Positions 16,333-25,488 are shown, counted from the stretch's first letter. The stretch: 64,000 nt of DNA from Cloacibacterium caeni (GCF_907163125.1 NZ_OU015319.1:806001-870000); one strand, 5' to 3'. Program-made: numbers and translations. The notes: generated by a model not told the origin, from the sequence alone.

Positions 16333-17430
16333 TTATTCGTGATGATGAAGATGCTTTTCATCGTCTGGATTAAATTTCAGTTTCCTGTCTTTTTTCTTCT
16401 CTGGAAAAAGTAATGAGAAGAATACACTAGCTCCTAAAATGCTTACAATGATTAACAAGGAATGCGTAGTAGTAAAGCCCCATTCTTCTAGATAACTATG
16501 TCCTAGCATTTTTAACCCAATGAATGTGAGTAATGCTGCTAAACCTATTTTTAAGAATCTAAACTTATCGATAATTCCTGCTAATAGGAAGAACATAGAA
16601 CGAAGTCCGATAATCGCAAAAATGTTTGAAAAGAAGACAATATAAGGATCTTTAGTCACCGAAAATATTGCAGGAATAGAATCTACTGCAAAAATCAAAT
16701 CGGTAAATTCTATGATGATAAGAACTAAGAACAATGGGGTAAGTTTCTTAACTCCGTCAATTCTTACAAAGAATTTACTGCCTACAAAATGAGGATGAAC
16801 TTTAAAATATTTATTGGCAAATCTTACAACTGGGTGGTTCTGAGTATCTATTTCCTCATCTTTATCTTTATCCACAAACATTTTAATACCTGTAAATACT
16901 AAAAATGCTCCAAATACATACATTATCCAGCTGAATTTCTCAATTAAAGCTGCACCTACGAAGATGAAGATGAAACGCATTACGATAGCGCCTAAAATGC
17001 CCCAAAAAAGAACTCTGTGATAATTTCTTTGTGCCACCCCGAAAGCTGTAAATACCAACACGATTACAAATATATTATCTACTGATAATGCATATTCTAC
17101 TACATAACCTGTAAGATATTCTAATCCTAAATTCTGATTATAAAGTGCAATACTGTGCTCTAAATCATTCGGAATTATTGTAACAGGATGGTGATGTTTA
17201 TTAATTACCGTTTGTAATTTCTCAATACTATCAATTCCGTGGAGCATATGTCCATAAGTAATCAACAAAAAATAAAAGCCTAAAGACAAACAAACCACAA
17301 AAAAACTCATTAATCCAGCTTGTTTCAGCGAGATGGTGTCTGATTTTTTGTGCAATAGTCCTAAGTCTAAAGCTAATATGAAAAAGATAAATACTACAAA
17401 TGATAGTAAAAACAAAGTCTCGTTTGACAT
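16333..17430 (-). CDS. TerC/Alx family integral membrane protein
   Basis: 365 residues with about nine hydrophobic segments. The family core is visible as EYLTGYVVEYALSVDNIFVIVLVF and LIIIEFTDLIFAVDSIPAIFSVT, whose acidic residues lie within membrane helices. TerC/Alx proteins are linked to metal (manganese) efflux, tellurite resistance or pH response, and may help load metal into exported proteins. Between helices there is a His-rich loop (INKHHHPVTIIP, about residue 95), and the tail ends in HLHHHE. A second, shorter TerC paralogue is encoded at 43092-43850. A well-formed promoter lies upstream and a terminator directly downstream, so it is monocistronic. Confidence 0.9.
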   Translation of the reverse strand: MSNETLFLLSFVVFIFFILALDLGLLHKKSDTISLKQAGLMSFFVVCLSLGFYFLLITYGHMLHGIDSIEKLQTVINKHHHPVTIIPNDLEHSIALYNQNLGLEYLTGYVVEYALSVDNIFVIVLVFTAFGVAQRNYHRVLFWGILGAIVMRFIFIFVGAALIEKFSWIMYVFGAFLVFTGIKMFVDKDKDEEIDTQNHPVVRFANKYFKVHPHFVGSKFFVRIDGVKKLTPLFLVLIIIEFTDLIFAVDSIPAIFSVTKDPYIVFFSNIFAIIGLRSMFFLLAGIIDKFRFLKIGLAALLTFIGLKMLGHSYLEEWGFTTTHSLLIIVSILGASVFFSLLFPEKKKDRKLKFNPDDEKHLHHHE

Positions 17431-17789
17431 AAATTTTAAAATTTTAAGTGGTCAAAGATAACCATAATTAAGAAAATTTCAATATTTTACATTTGTAAAT
17501 ATATGAAATCTGAAAACTTTATTAACATTAAAAATGTTTAATGGTATAACTCTACAAATGGTTTTACCAACAAGATTTAAGTATTAAAGTAAATATATAA
17601 ATTAACTTTATATAAATTTCATAAAATACTGATTTTGTATATTTTATATTTTTTATTTATTAAAAATGTAATTAACAATTTTTTCCACAGACATTATGAC
17701 TTTTTTTATTATTTAAATAATTTACAAATGTTAATTAGGAGATTAATTCTTTTTATAGTATTTTTGAGTTTTCAAAATTTATCCACATT
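17431..17789. other. AT-rich divergent intergenic region
   Basis: About 360 bp between divergent genes. It holds the terC promoter, a palindrome TTTACATTTGTAAA at 17486-17499 just upstream of that promoter's -33 element, and a TATTTTTG box at 17759-17766 that may serve the M14 peptidase gene. I see no convincing ORF or RNA gene. Confidence 0.6.
17453..17482 (-). promoter_or_regulatory. promoter of the TerC-family gene
   Basis: Minus strand TTG (17482-17480), a 19-nt spacer and TATCTTTG (17460-17453), about 23 nt before the ATG. Confidence 0.7.
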
Positions 17790-18896
17790 ATGCATTCTAC
17801 TTTTCAGTATCAGAAAAACCCTAATTTCCCAAATCGTTATATTTCGCCTAAAAGCCTTCAAAATTTTCTACAAGAGAATCTCAGCGATTATATTACTTTA
17901 ATGGGTACTTCTACTCTAGGCGAGCCTATTTATCAATTTTCTTATGGTTCTGGTGATATTAAGGTCTTGGCTTGGTCTCAGATGCACGGAAATGAGAGTA
18001 ATTCTACTCACTGTATGTTGGATTTGTGGTATTCTTTAGAATCTCAACCTCACCTTAAAGAGAAATTATTCCAAAATATATCCTTAGATTTCATTTTTAT
18101 GCTCAATCCGGATGGTTCTAAGGTTTGGTTGCGCAGAAATTCTCTTGATATAGACATGAATAGAGACTATTTACAGAATGCAAGCTGCGAAATGAAGCTC
18201 TTAAAAGAAATTGCGTTTTCTAAAAAGTATGATTACGCACTGAATTTGCACGAACAGAGAACAATTTTTTCTACAGATGGTAAAAATCCCGCTACTTTAT
18301 CATTTTTAGCGCCTTCAGAAGATTATGACAGAACTGTTACCGAAAATCGTAAAAAAAGTATGGCGGTTATTGCTAGTATATATAATGTATTGAGAATGCA
18401 AATTCCTAATCAGATTGCAAGATATTCTGATGAGTTTTACCCAACTTCTACTGGTGATAATTTCATGAGAGCTGGGATTCCAGTAATTTTATTTGAAGGT
18501 GGTCATTTTCCTGATGATTATCAACGTTTTGGGACTAGAAAATATTACACTATTGCTTTATATACAGCGCTTTCTAGTATTGGATTGTTAGATAGAAAAA
18601 CGTTTGGTTATGAAACATATTTCGAAATTCCAGAAAACAAAGAATCGCATTTTGATGTTATTTATAGAAATGTGAAACTTAATACCGATTTTGAATGCGT
18701 ATTAGATGTTGCGGTTCAGTATAAAGAAGAGATTAAAGAAGGAGAAGAGGAAATATCTTTTGTTCCTATTGTAGTAGAAGTGGGAGATCTGCACAGAAAA
18801 AAAGGTTGGAAAGAAATAGATTGCACTGGCAAAAAGTTTATTTCTCAAAATAAATTTCCCAAATTAGATGCGGTTCAGAATTTCACAATAGAATAG
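17790..18896 (+). CDS. M14 family zinc carboxypeptidase-like protein
   Basis: 368 residues without a signal peptide. Zinc ligands are seen in SQMHGNESNS (HxxE, about residue 66) and NLHEQR (about residue 155). The substrate-binding NPDGSKVWLRRNSLDIDMNRDY block is typical of M14, and FEGGHFPDDYQRF (about residue 235) offers the catalytic Glu. M14 enzymes usually remove C-terminal residues; intracellular members can process peptidoglycan peptides or modified tails. The C-terminal 100 residues look like an additional small domain. An ATG at 17790 is preferred because an overlapping longer frame is only an AT-rich artefact. Confidence 0.85.
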   Translation: MHSTFQYQKNPNFPNRYISPKSLQNFLQENLSDYITLMGTSTLGEPIYQFSYGSGDIKVLAWSQMHGNESNSTHCMLDLWYSLESQPHLKEKLFQNISLDFIFMLNPDGSKVWLRRNSLDIDMNRDYLQNASCEMKLLKEIAFSKKYDYALNLHEQRTIFSTDGKNPATLSFLAPSEDYDRTVTENRKKSMAVIASIYNVLRMQIPNQIARYSDEFYPTSTGDNFMRAGIPVILFEGGHFPDDYQRFGTRKYYTIALYTALSSIGLLDRKTFGYETYFEIPENKESHFDVIYRNVKLNTDFECVLDVAVQYKEEIKEGEEEISFVPIVVEVGDLHRKKGWKEIDCTGKKFISQNKFPKLDAVQNFTIE

Positions 18897-18936
18897 TAGA
18901 TTTTTTAGAAATAGCAATCGAATTATATCGTATAAC

Positions 18937-18969
18937 CTAACTTTTTTTGAAAATTAGTTAGTTTTTTTT
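18937..18969 (+). terminator. possible terminator after the M14 peptidase gene
   Basis: CTAACT / AGTTAG with a loop of about 13 nt followed by eight T, 40 nt after the stop codon. The stem is short. Confidence 0.45.
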
Positions 18970-19107
18970 GTGAACAAAAATTTTCAATAGAAAAATTGAA
19001 TAATTGATATTAATCATAAAAGTTTACAAATTTTTTAGCTTAAATAATTGATTGATAATATTTTAATTTTTTTATTTTTTCAAAAAGTTTACAAAAAATT
19101 TTAGGCA

Positions 19108-19141
19108 TTGTTAAATTTAACATAAAGTAGTTGTATTTTTA
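19108..19141 (+). promoter_or_regulatory. probable promoter of the ribonucleotide reductase gene
   Basis: TTG (19108-19110) and TATTTTTA (19134-19141) with a 23-nt spacer, longer than ideal. No cobalamin riboswitch (B12 box) is visible in the upstream 280 nt. Confidence 0.4.
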
Positions 19142-19175
19142 TTTACTTTTGATTCGTAAAAAATTAAATATAACT

Positions 19176-22100
19176 ATGGAGAAGGTAACAACTAATTTTG
19201 CCTATGAAGAAACACTAAAATACTTCAAAGGAGACGATTTAGCAGCCAGAGTTTGGGTAACCAAATATGCATTGAAAGATTCTGATGGGAATATTTATGA
19301 AAAAACACCTGATGATATGCACCAAAGAATTGCTTCTGAGGTTGCGAGAATAGAAAAAAAATATCCCAATCCGCTTTCCGAAGCAGAAATTTTTGATCTA
19401 ATAAAAGACTTTAAATACATTATTCCGCAAGGAAGTCCGATGACGGGAATTGGGAATAATTTTCAGATTGCTTCGCTTTCAAACTGCTTTGTAATCGGCA
19501 ACGGAAATGATAGCGATTCTTACGGAAGCATTATGAAAATAGACGAAGAGCAAGTTCAACTCATGAAGCGTAGAGGTGGAGTTGGTCACGATTTGTCATA
19601 CATTCGTCCAAAAGGTTCTGCGGTAAAGAATTCTGCGCTTACTTCTACAGGTTTAGCGCCGTTTATGGAGCGTTATTCTAATTCTACCAGGGAAGTAGCC
19701 CAAGATGGAAGAAGAGGCGCTTTAATGCTTTCTGTGTCGATAAATCATCCCGATTCTGAAGATTTTATCAATGCTAAATTAGAGCAAGGAAAAGTAACAG
19801 GAGCGAATATTTCTGTGAAAATAGATGATGAATTTATGAAAGCGGTAAAAACTAATAGTGAATATCAACAGAAATATCCTATTTACAGCAAGAATCCTAA
19901 ATATACCAAGACTATTTTTGCAGAAGATTTATGGAAAAAAATAGTCTATAACGCTTGGAAATCAGCAGAACCAGGAATTCTATTCTGGGATACGATTATC
20001 AGAGAGTCTATTCCAGATTGTTATGCAGATTTAGGTTTTGAAACGGTTTCTACCAATCCTTGTCTTACTGGTGATACTTGGATTATGACTAAAAATGGTG
20101 CGAAAAGAATTTATGATTTGGTAGGTAAAAAATATTTTGCTTGGGTTGATGGAAATCTTTTTCCTTCTACAGATGAAGGATTTTTTAAGACAGGTTTTAA
20201 ACCTATTTTTGAAATAACAACTAAGAGAGGTTTGAAACTAAAAGGAACTGATAATCATTTAATTAAGAAACTTAATTCTAAAAAAAGACAAGAAAAAACC
20301 TTTGATTGGATAGAACTAGGGAACCTGAAAAAAGGCGATAAAATTAGCATCAATAATAATAGAAATGTAAAGAATTTTGACGGTGATTTTAAACTCAATT
20401 TTGAGAAAGGTTGGTTAGTTGGTAATTTATTAGGAGACGGAACATTTGATGGTAATACTGCGATTTTAAGATTTTGGGGAGAAAATAATGCTCAAATGAA
20501 AGAAATTGCGGTAAAATATTTAGAAAATAATGTAAAACATAGAAGCGATTTAGGTTCTGGAAATGATAAAAAAATTATCAGCATTAAATCTAAAGGACTT
20601 TATGAATTGTGTGAAGAAATTAATTTTGATAAGAGCAAAAAAATTTCTGATGCGATAGAAAAAACTGATTATCAATTTTATAGAGGTTTTTTTAGTGGTT
20701 GGTTTGATGCAGATGGAACTGTCTTAAATAATACAGAAAAAGGAATTTCGGTGAGATTGTCTTCTTCAGATTTATATAATTTAGAAATTGCTCAAAGAAT
20801 GCTTTTGAGGTTAGGTATTTTTTCTACCGTTTCAAAATTAAGAAGAGAAAGTCAAGAAAAACTTTTACCAGACGGAAAAGGAGGATTGAAATCTTACAAA
20901 ATTAAAGACCAGCACGAATTGATTATTTCAAAAGATAATGTATTGATTTTCAGAGATTTAATAAATTTTAAAGACGAATTTAAAAAATCTAAATTAGAAA
21001 CTGCAATTGCTTCTCTTAACAAAAGAGGTTTGTACAAAGAAACTTTTTTAGATGAAGTTTTAGATATAAAATATTGTGGCGAAGAAGAAGTTTTTGACTG
21101 CCAAATTATGGGTGCTAATGAATTTGATGCCAATGGTATTAATGTTCATAATTGTGGCGAAATCCCGCTTTGTCCTTATGATTCTTGTAGATTAATTGCG
21201 ATAAATCTTTATTCTTACGTAGAAAATCCATTTACCAAAAAAGCGAAATTCAATTTTGAATTATTCAAAAAACATGCAGCTTATGCACAAAGAATGATGG
21301 ATGACATCATCGATTTGGAAATGGAGAAAATTGATGCAATTTTGGCAAAAATTGAAAAAGACCCAGAAAACGAAGAAATAAAACATACTGAAAAACAACT
21401 TTGGGAAAAAATCCGCAAGAAAACTCTTCAAGGAAGAAGAACAGGAGTAGGAATTACGGCAGAAGGTGATATGTTGGCGGCTTTAAATTTAAGATATGGA
21501 AGCAAGGAAGCCAATGAGTTTTCAGTAGAAGTTCATAAAACGTTGGCTCTTTCTGCGTATCGTTCTTCGGTAGAAATGGCGAAAGAAAGAGGTGCTTTTG
21601 AAGTTTTTAATGCAGAAAAAGAAAAAAACAACCCTTTCATTTTGAGATTAAAAGAAGCAGATGAAAATCTGTATCAAGATATGGTGAAATATGGCAGAAG
21701 AAATATCGCTTTATTAACCATTGCACCAACTGGAAGTACCAGTTTGATGTCTCAGACTACTTCAGGAATTGAACCGGTATTTTTGCCTGTTTACAAGCGT
21801 AGGAGAAAGGTAAATCCTAATGATAAAGATGTAAGAGTAGATTTTGTAGATGAAGTGGGAGATTCTTGGGAAGAGTACATTGTTTTCCATCATCATTTTA
21901 AAACTTGGATGGAAGTGAATGGTTATGATATTTCTAAAAATTATTCCAACGAAGAAATTCAAGATTTAATCGAGAAATCTCCTTACTACAAGGCTACTTC
22001 TAATGATATTGATTGGCTCAGCAAAGTGGAAATGCAAGGTGCCATTCAAAAATGGGTAGATCATTCTATTTCGGTGACCATTAACATTCCGAATGAAGCC

Positions 22101-22808
22101 ACAGAAGAATTGGTGAATCAACTTTACATCAAAGCTTGGGAAGTGGGTTGCAAAGGAGTTACGGTTTACAGAGATGGTTCTAGAAGTGGAGTTTTGGTAG
22201 CTGCTGATGATAAAAAGGAAGAAAAAGATGAGGAAGAAGCTACTTCATCTTTAGAAGCTTTCCCTACTAAAAGACCTCAGATTTTAGAAGCTGATGTGGT
22301 GAGATTCCAAAATAATAAAGAAAAATGGATTGCTTTTGTAGGTTTGGTTAATGGTAGACCTTACGAAATTTTTACAGGTTTGGCAGATGATGAAGAAGGA
22401 ATTATGCTTCCACGTTGGGTAAATGAAGGTTTGATCATTAAAAACAGAGACGAAAACGGTGTTTCTAGATATGATTTCCAATTCAAAAATTTAAGAGGGT
22501 ATAAAACTACTATTGAAGGACTTTCTCATAAATTTAATCCAGAATTCTGGAATTATGCGAAACTCATTTCAGGAACTTTAAGACACGGAATGCCAATTGA
22601 AAACGTAGTAGAATTAATCAACAGATTAGAGCTAGATTCTGAATCTATCAATACTTGGAAAGCGGGAGTTGCAAGAGCTTTAAAGCGCTATATTCCTGAT
22701 GGAACTGAAGTTGACGGACAAAAATGCAGCAATTGTGGTTCTGACCAAGTGGTTTATCAAGAAGGTTGCCTGATTTGTAAAAATTGTGGAAATTCTAAAT
22801 GTGGATAA
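19176..22808 (+). CDS. nrdJ: adenosylcobalamin-dependent (class II) ribonucleotide reductase precursor with intein
   Basis: 1210 residues from the ATG at 19176; removal of the 364-residue intein leaves an 846-residue enzyme. The host protein has the class II pattern: SLSNCFVIGN near residue 100, the NPCGEIPL active-site loop (split by the intein), LTIAPTGSTSLMSQTTSGIEP, and a C-terminal zinc-ribbon-like tail CSNCGSDQVVYQEGCLICKNCGNSKCG. Class II enzymes reduce ribonucleotides to deoxyribonucleotides using adenosylcobalamin to make the radical, with or without oxygen. The gene is monocistronic. No nrdA, nrdB or nrdD is in the window, so whether this is the only reductase cannot be told. Confidence 0.93.
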   Translation: MEKVTTNFAYEETLKYFKGDDLAARVWVTKYALKDSDGNIYEKTPDDMHQRIASEVARIEKKYPNPLSEAEIFDLIKDFKYIIPQGSPMTGIGNNFQIASLSNCFVIGNGNDSDSYGSIMKIDEEQVQLMKRRGGVGHDLSYIRPKGSAVKNSALTSTGLAPFMERYSNSTREVAQDGRRGALMLSVSINHPDSEDFINAKLEQGKVTGANISVKIDDEFMKAVKTNSEYQQKYPIYSKNPKYTKTIFAEDLWKKIVYNAWKSAEPGILFWDTIIRESIPDCYADLGFETVSTNPCLTGDTWIMTKNGAKRIYDLVGKKYFAWVDGNLFPSTDEGFFKTGFKPIFEITTKRGLKLKGTDNHLIKKLNSKKRQEKTFDWIELGNLKKGDKISINNNRNVKNFDGDFKLNFEKGWLVGNLLGDGTFDGNTAILRFWGENNAQMKEIAVKYLENNVKHRSDLGSGNDKKIISIKSKGLYELCEEINFDKSKKISDAIEKTDYQFYRGFFSGWFDADGTVLNNTEKGISVRLSSSDLYNLEIAQRMLLRLGIFSTVSKLRRESQEKLLPDGKGGLKSYKIKDQHELIISKDNVLIFRDLINFKDEFKKSKLETAIASLNKRGLYKETFLDEVLDIKYCGEEEVFDCQIMGANEFDANGINVHNCGEIPLCPYDSCRLIAINLYSYVENPFTKKAKFNFELFKKHAAYAQRMMDDIIDLEMEKIDAILAKIEKDPENEEIKHTEKQLWEKIRKKTLQGRRTGVGITAEGDMLAALNLRYGSKEANEFSVEVHKTLALSAYRSSVEMAKERGAFEVFNAEKEKNNPFILRLKEADENLYQDMVKYGRRNIALLTIAPTGSTSLMSQTTSGIEPVFLPVYKRRRKVNPNDKDVRVDFVDEVGDSWEEYIVFHHHFKTWMEVNGYDISKNYSNEEIQDLIEKSPYYKATSNDIDWLSKVEMQGAIQKWVDHSISVTINIPNEATEELVNQLYIKAWEVGCKGVTVYRDGSRSGVLVAADDKKEEKDEEEATSSLEAFPTKRPQILEADVVRFQNNKEKWIAFVGLVNGRPYEIFTGLADDEEGIMLPRWVNEGLIIKNRDENGVSRYDFQFKNLRGYKTTIEGLSHKFNPEFWNYAKLISGTLRHGMPIENVVELINRLELDSESINTWKAGVARALKRYIPDGTEVDGQKCSNCGSDQVVYQEGCLICKNCGNSKCG
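20061..21152 (+). other. LAGLIDADG intein inserted in the ribonucleotide reductase
   Basis: In-frame insertion of 364 residues (precursor residues 296-659). Block A starts with Cys1 (CLTGDTWIMTKNG). Block B has the T-x-x-H type motif GTDNHLI (His at intein residue 66). Two LAGLIDADG-type motifs are WLVGNLLGDGTF (about 118-129) and FFSGWFDADGTV (about 211-222), both keeping their acidic residues. Block F is VFDCQIMGANEF and block G ends INVHN, then C as the +1 residue. All residues needed for splicing are present, and the endonuclease could be active. The flanks join as NP-CGEIPL, the catalytic loop of the host enzyme. The intein region looks more AT-rich than the exteins. Confidence 0.95.
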
Positions 22809-22908
22809 AAATAGGGTGTTAGATGATGGATGCTGGAAGTTTACAAAATAACTGTTTATTTTGTATTTCGTAGAAATCTAAATAATTTTATTCAATTTAT
22901 AAACAATG

Positions 22909-22933
22909 AGCCACAAATTTTTGTGGCTTTTTA
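22909..22933 (+). terminator. terminator of the ribonucleotide reductase gene
   Basis: AGCCACAAA / TTTGTGGCT followed by TTTT, 100 nt past the stop codon. It overlaps the -33 part of the next promoter. Confidence 0.75.
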
Positions 22934-22950
22934 ATTTTCTAATATCTTTG
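22921..22950 (+). promoter_or_regulatory. promoter of the amino acid permease gene
   Basis: TTG (22921-22923), exactly 19 nt, TATCTTTG (22943-22950). The TTG lies in the 3' arm of the preceding terminator. Confidence 0.65.
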
Positions 22951-23032
22951 ATAGTCTTAAAAAATTCAAAATTTATTTACCTTAATCCAAAAGGAAGTAA
23001 ATTTTGAATTTTAAACTTGAAACAAAAACTCT

Positions 23033-24445
23033 ATGAATAAAAAATTAAAACTTTGGGACGCAACCATGCTCGTGATGGGTTCCATGATTGGAAGCGGAAT
23101 TTTCATTGTTTCTGCGGATATGATGAGAAATCTCGGTTCTGGATATTGGCTCATCGTCGTGTGGATAATTACCGGAATTATGACGGTTGCAGCCGCTTTA
23201 AGCTATGGCGAACTTTCGGCGATGTTTCCAAAAGCAGGTGGACAATACACTTACATTACAGAAATTTTCGGGAAAAGACTCGGATTTTTGTATGGTTGGG
23301 GAATGTTTACCGTGATTCAAACAGGTACCATTGCAGCAGTTGCGGTAGCTTTTGGGAAATTTTCGGCGTATCTTTTTCCCGCGCTCAATGATGCGGCTCC
23401 GCTTTTCCAAAGTGGCGAATTTAAAATTACTTGGATTCAAATCCTTGGTATTGCGGTGATTTTGTTGCTCACTTACATCAATACTCGAGGTGTAGAAAGT
23501 GGAAAACTTCTTCAAAATATCTTCACAGGTTCTAAAATTGTCGCGCTTTTAGGCTTGATTTTTTTAGGATTTATTTTGGTTAAAAACTCTTTCTTGGCAG
23601 ATAATTTTAGTTTCGATTGGGAAGCTTTTAATAATATCACCAAAGATGCTAAAGGTAATTTTTTACAATTAGGTTGGGAAAAAATCTCTGGAGCTACCGT
23701 GTTGGGTGGAATTGCAGCCGCAATGGTTGGTTCTGTGTTCAGTTCTGTAGCTTGGGAAAACGTGACTTTTGTTTCTGGGGAAATAGAAAATCCACAGAAA
23801 AATGTGGTAAAATCTATGGTTTTGGGTACAATTTCTGTGATGACGCTTTACCTTTTGGTAAATTTCGTTTATCTGAATGCTTTAGACCGAGATTCCATCG
23901 CATTTGCTGCGAATGATAGAGTAGCTGTTGCTGCTTCGGAAAAGATGTTTGGTAGCGTAGGAACGATTATTATGGCGGTTCTGGTGATGATTTCTACTTT
24001 TGGTTGTGTCAACGGAATTGTTTTGGCAGGATCTAGAGTTTTTCAGACGATGGCAAAAGATGGACTTTTCTTAAAATCTGCTATCGAAAATAATAAAAAT
24101 GGCGTTCCCGAAAAATCTCTTTGGATGCAGGGAATATGGGCTTCACTTCTCGCTTTGAGCGGACAATACGGCGATTTATTGGATATGATTTCCTTTGTGA
24201 TTGTTTTGTTTTACATGATTACCGTTTTTGGAGTAATTTATATGAGAATAAAACAACCAAATGCAGAAAGAAGCTACAAAACGTGGTTATATCCTGTTAC
24301 GCCTATCATTTATTTGTTGATAGGAACAGCGTTTTGTGTACTTTTATTTATTTACAAACCGAATTACACTTGGCCAGGATTGCTGCTTATTTTAATTGGT
24401 TTGCCAGTGTATTATTTGATTAATAGAAGGAATTCTGAGAAGTAA
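23033..24445 (+). CDS. APC-superfamily amino acid permease
   Basis: 470 residues with about twelve transmembrane helices. The N-terminus has the APC signature MLVMGSMIGSGIFIVSADM, whose G-S-G-I-F unwound helix binds the substrate backbone, and later LLTYINTRGVESGKLLQNIFTGSKI and AAAMVGSVFSSVAWENVTFVSGEIENPQKN, typical of LAT/basic-type permeases. Substrate amino acids cannot be chosen by eye. The base composition is a little higher in G and C than that of its neighbours. The gene stands alone with its own promoter. Confidence 0.9.
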   Translation: MNKKLKLWDATMLVMGSMIGSGIFIVSADMMRNLGSGYWLIVVWIITGIMTVAAALSYGELSAMFPKAGGQYTYITEIFGKRLGFLYGWGMFTVIQTGTIAAVAVAFGKFSAYLFPALNDAAPLFQSGEFKITWIQILGIAVILLLTYINTRGVESGKLLQNIFTGSKIVALLGLIFLGFILVKNSFLADNFSFDWEAFNNITKDAKGNFLQLGWEKISGATVLGGIAAAMVGSVFSSVAWENVTFVSGEIENPQKNVVKSMVLGTISVMTLYLLVNFVYLNALDRDSIAFAANDRVAVAASEKMFGSVGTIIMAVLVMISTFGCVNGIVLAGSRVFQTMAKDGLFLKSAIENNKNGVPEKSLWMQGIWASLLALSGQYGDLLDMISFVIVLFYMITVFGVIYMRIKQPNAERSYKTWLYPVTPIIYLLIGTAFCVLLFIYKPNYTWPGLLLILIGLPVYYLINRRNSEK

Positions 24446-24477
24446 ATAATTAAAAAAATAAAGAAATTAATGAATAG

Positions 24478-24501
24478 AGTCGGGCTTTTGTTCGACTTTT
24501 T
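24478..24501 (+). terminator. probable terminator of the permease gene (decayed palindromic repeat)
   Basis: GTCGGGC / GTTCGAC with G-T pairs, then a T run. The preceding AATAGA and the stem resemble the GGGCTTTAGCCC repeat elements at 48.4 and 62.5 kb. Confidence 0.5.
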
Positions 24502-24534
24502 TGTTGCGAATAGATTTAAAATTATTTATTTGGG

Positions 24535-24951
24535 TTAAAAATTATACATAAAATTATTTAATTGTCCATCTGAGCTTTTAAGATGAACGATATCCATTAA
24601 TTCTTCAAAATAACCACAAATTCTTTCTCTATTTTCGGTATCTAATTCAAGGTAAATGTCTGAAAATCTGTTTAATCCAATTTTAATTGCTTTTTGAAAT
24701 TCTTCTTCGTCGGTATTGCCACTTTTGATAATTTTTTGAAAATCATTGGCTGCTAAATTTATTTTTTCAGTTAAAATAGGCTTTAATTTTTCATTTCCAA
24801 TACCAGGGTATAATATTTTCATATCTACCTGAAATTTTTCCTTTTTTTTGAATGCTTCAATTTTATCAAAAGCAGTTTTGTCAACCTTAATATATGTTTT
24901 TTGACAGGAAGTTATGAATATAAATGATAGAAAGAGGAATAAATTTTTCAT
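24535..24951 (-). CDS. small lipoprotein, probably DUF4844
   Basis: The 138-residue protein begins with a lipoprotein signal (MKNLFLFLSFIFITSCQK, Cys at residue 16). The C-terminal half (RFSDIYLELDTENRERICGYFEELMDIVHLKSSDGQLNNFMYNF) resembles DUF4844 proteins of Flavobacteriia as I recall them. Function is unknown. It is encoded after, and on the same strand as, a small membrane protein with 45 nt between, so the two may be co-transcribed. The assignment to DUF4844 is by memory of the C-terminal pattern and needs a profile search. Confidence 0.6.
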   Translation of the reverse strand: MKNLFLFLSFIFITSCQKTYIKVDKTAFDKIEAFKKKEKFQVDMKILYPGIGNEKLKPILTEKINLAANDFQKIIKSGNTDEEEFQKAIKIGLNRFSDIYLELDTENRERICGYFEELMDIVHLKSSDGQLNNFMYNF

Positions 24952-24996
24952 TTTGTAATTTAGATTTTGTGACTTTTTCTATTTGGAAATTTTTTA

Positions 24997-25488
24997 TTAT
25001 TTCTCTGTAAAAAACTTTTTAATCTTCATTATTATTTTTTGTAATAAAGTAAATTCGTTTCCAATATTTTTACAATTCAAGGCAATTATAAATTCAGGCA
25101 AATTTGCATAAACATTTATTTTCAGTGTTGCAATTTTTTTGTTTTTATCATTAAATATGGTTATAAACTCGTTCCCAGAATCGTCAATTCCATTTTTATA
25201 TCCTGTTAAATTTTTTATTTTAATTTCCTTTCTGAAAAACAACAAGTTCTTATAAATTAATTTTTCATTTTGAATTCTAGCTTGAATCAACTCATAATAA
25301 CCTGTTTTTACAAGTTGATAGATTAATATAAAGAATATAAAGATGAAATAAGCAAACCATAAATAATGTCCTTTTAAAATCATATTTTGATATGCTCCTT
25401 CAATAAAGAGAAATGGTAAAGTAAATGAAATAAGGGTTAGTGAAAATCTAAAAAAAATAATTAGATAATTTTTTATTTTTAGTTTCAT
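24997..25488 (-). CDS. small membrane protein of unknown function
   Basis: 163 residues with two N-terminal transmembrane helices (about residues 8-30 and 40-60) followed by a soluble part rich in Lys, Ile and Asn with beta-strand character (KLIYKNLLFFRKEIKIKNLTGYKNG). This resembles PH-like or YcxB-like small membrane proteins in layout, but I cannot name a family. Very AT-rich codon use. It may share a transcript with the lipoprotein gene at 24535-24951. Confidence 0.6.
   Translation of the reverse strand: MKLKIKNYLIIFFRFSLTLISFTLPFLFIEGAYQNMILKGHYLWFAYFIFIFFILIYQLVKTGYYELIQARIQNEKLIYKNLLFFRKEIKIKNLTGYKNGIDDSGNEFITIFNDKNKKIATLKINVYANLPEFIIALNCKNIGNEFTLLQKIIMKIKKFFTEK

Noticed and set aside
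18897-19175. Possible cobalamin riboswitch before the B12-dependent reductase
   Set aside because: No B12-box-like sequence or G-rich conserved core is present; the region is plain AT-rich DNA with one weak hairpin and a promoter.
23053-23391. Overlapping 112-codon frame within the permease gene
   Set aside because: Shadow of the permease reading frame; the permease has complete APC motifs.
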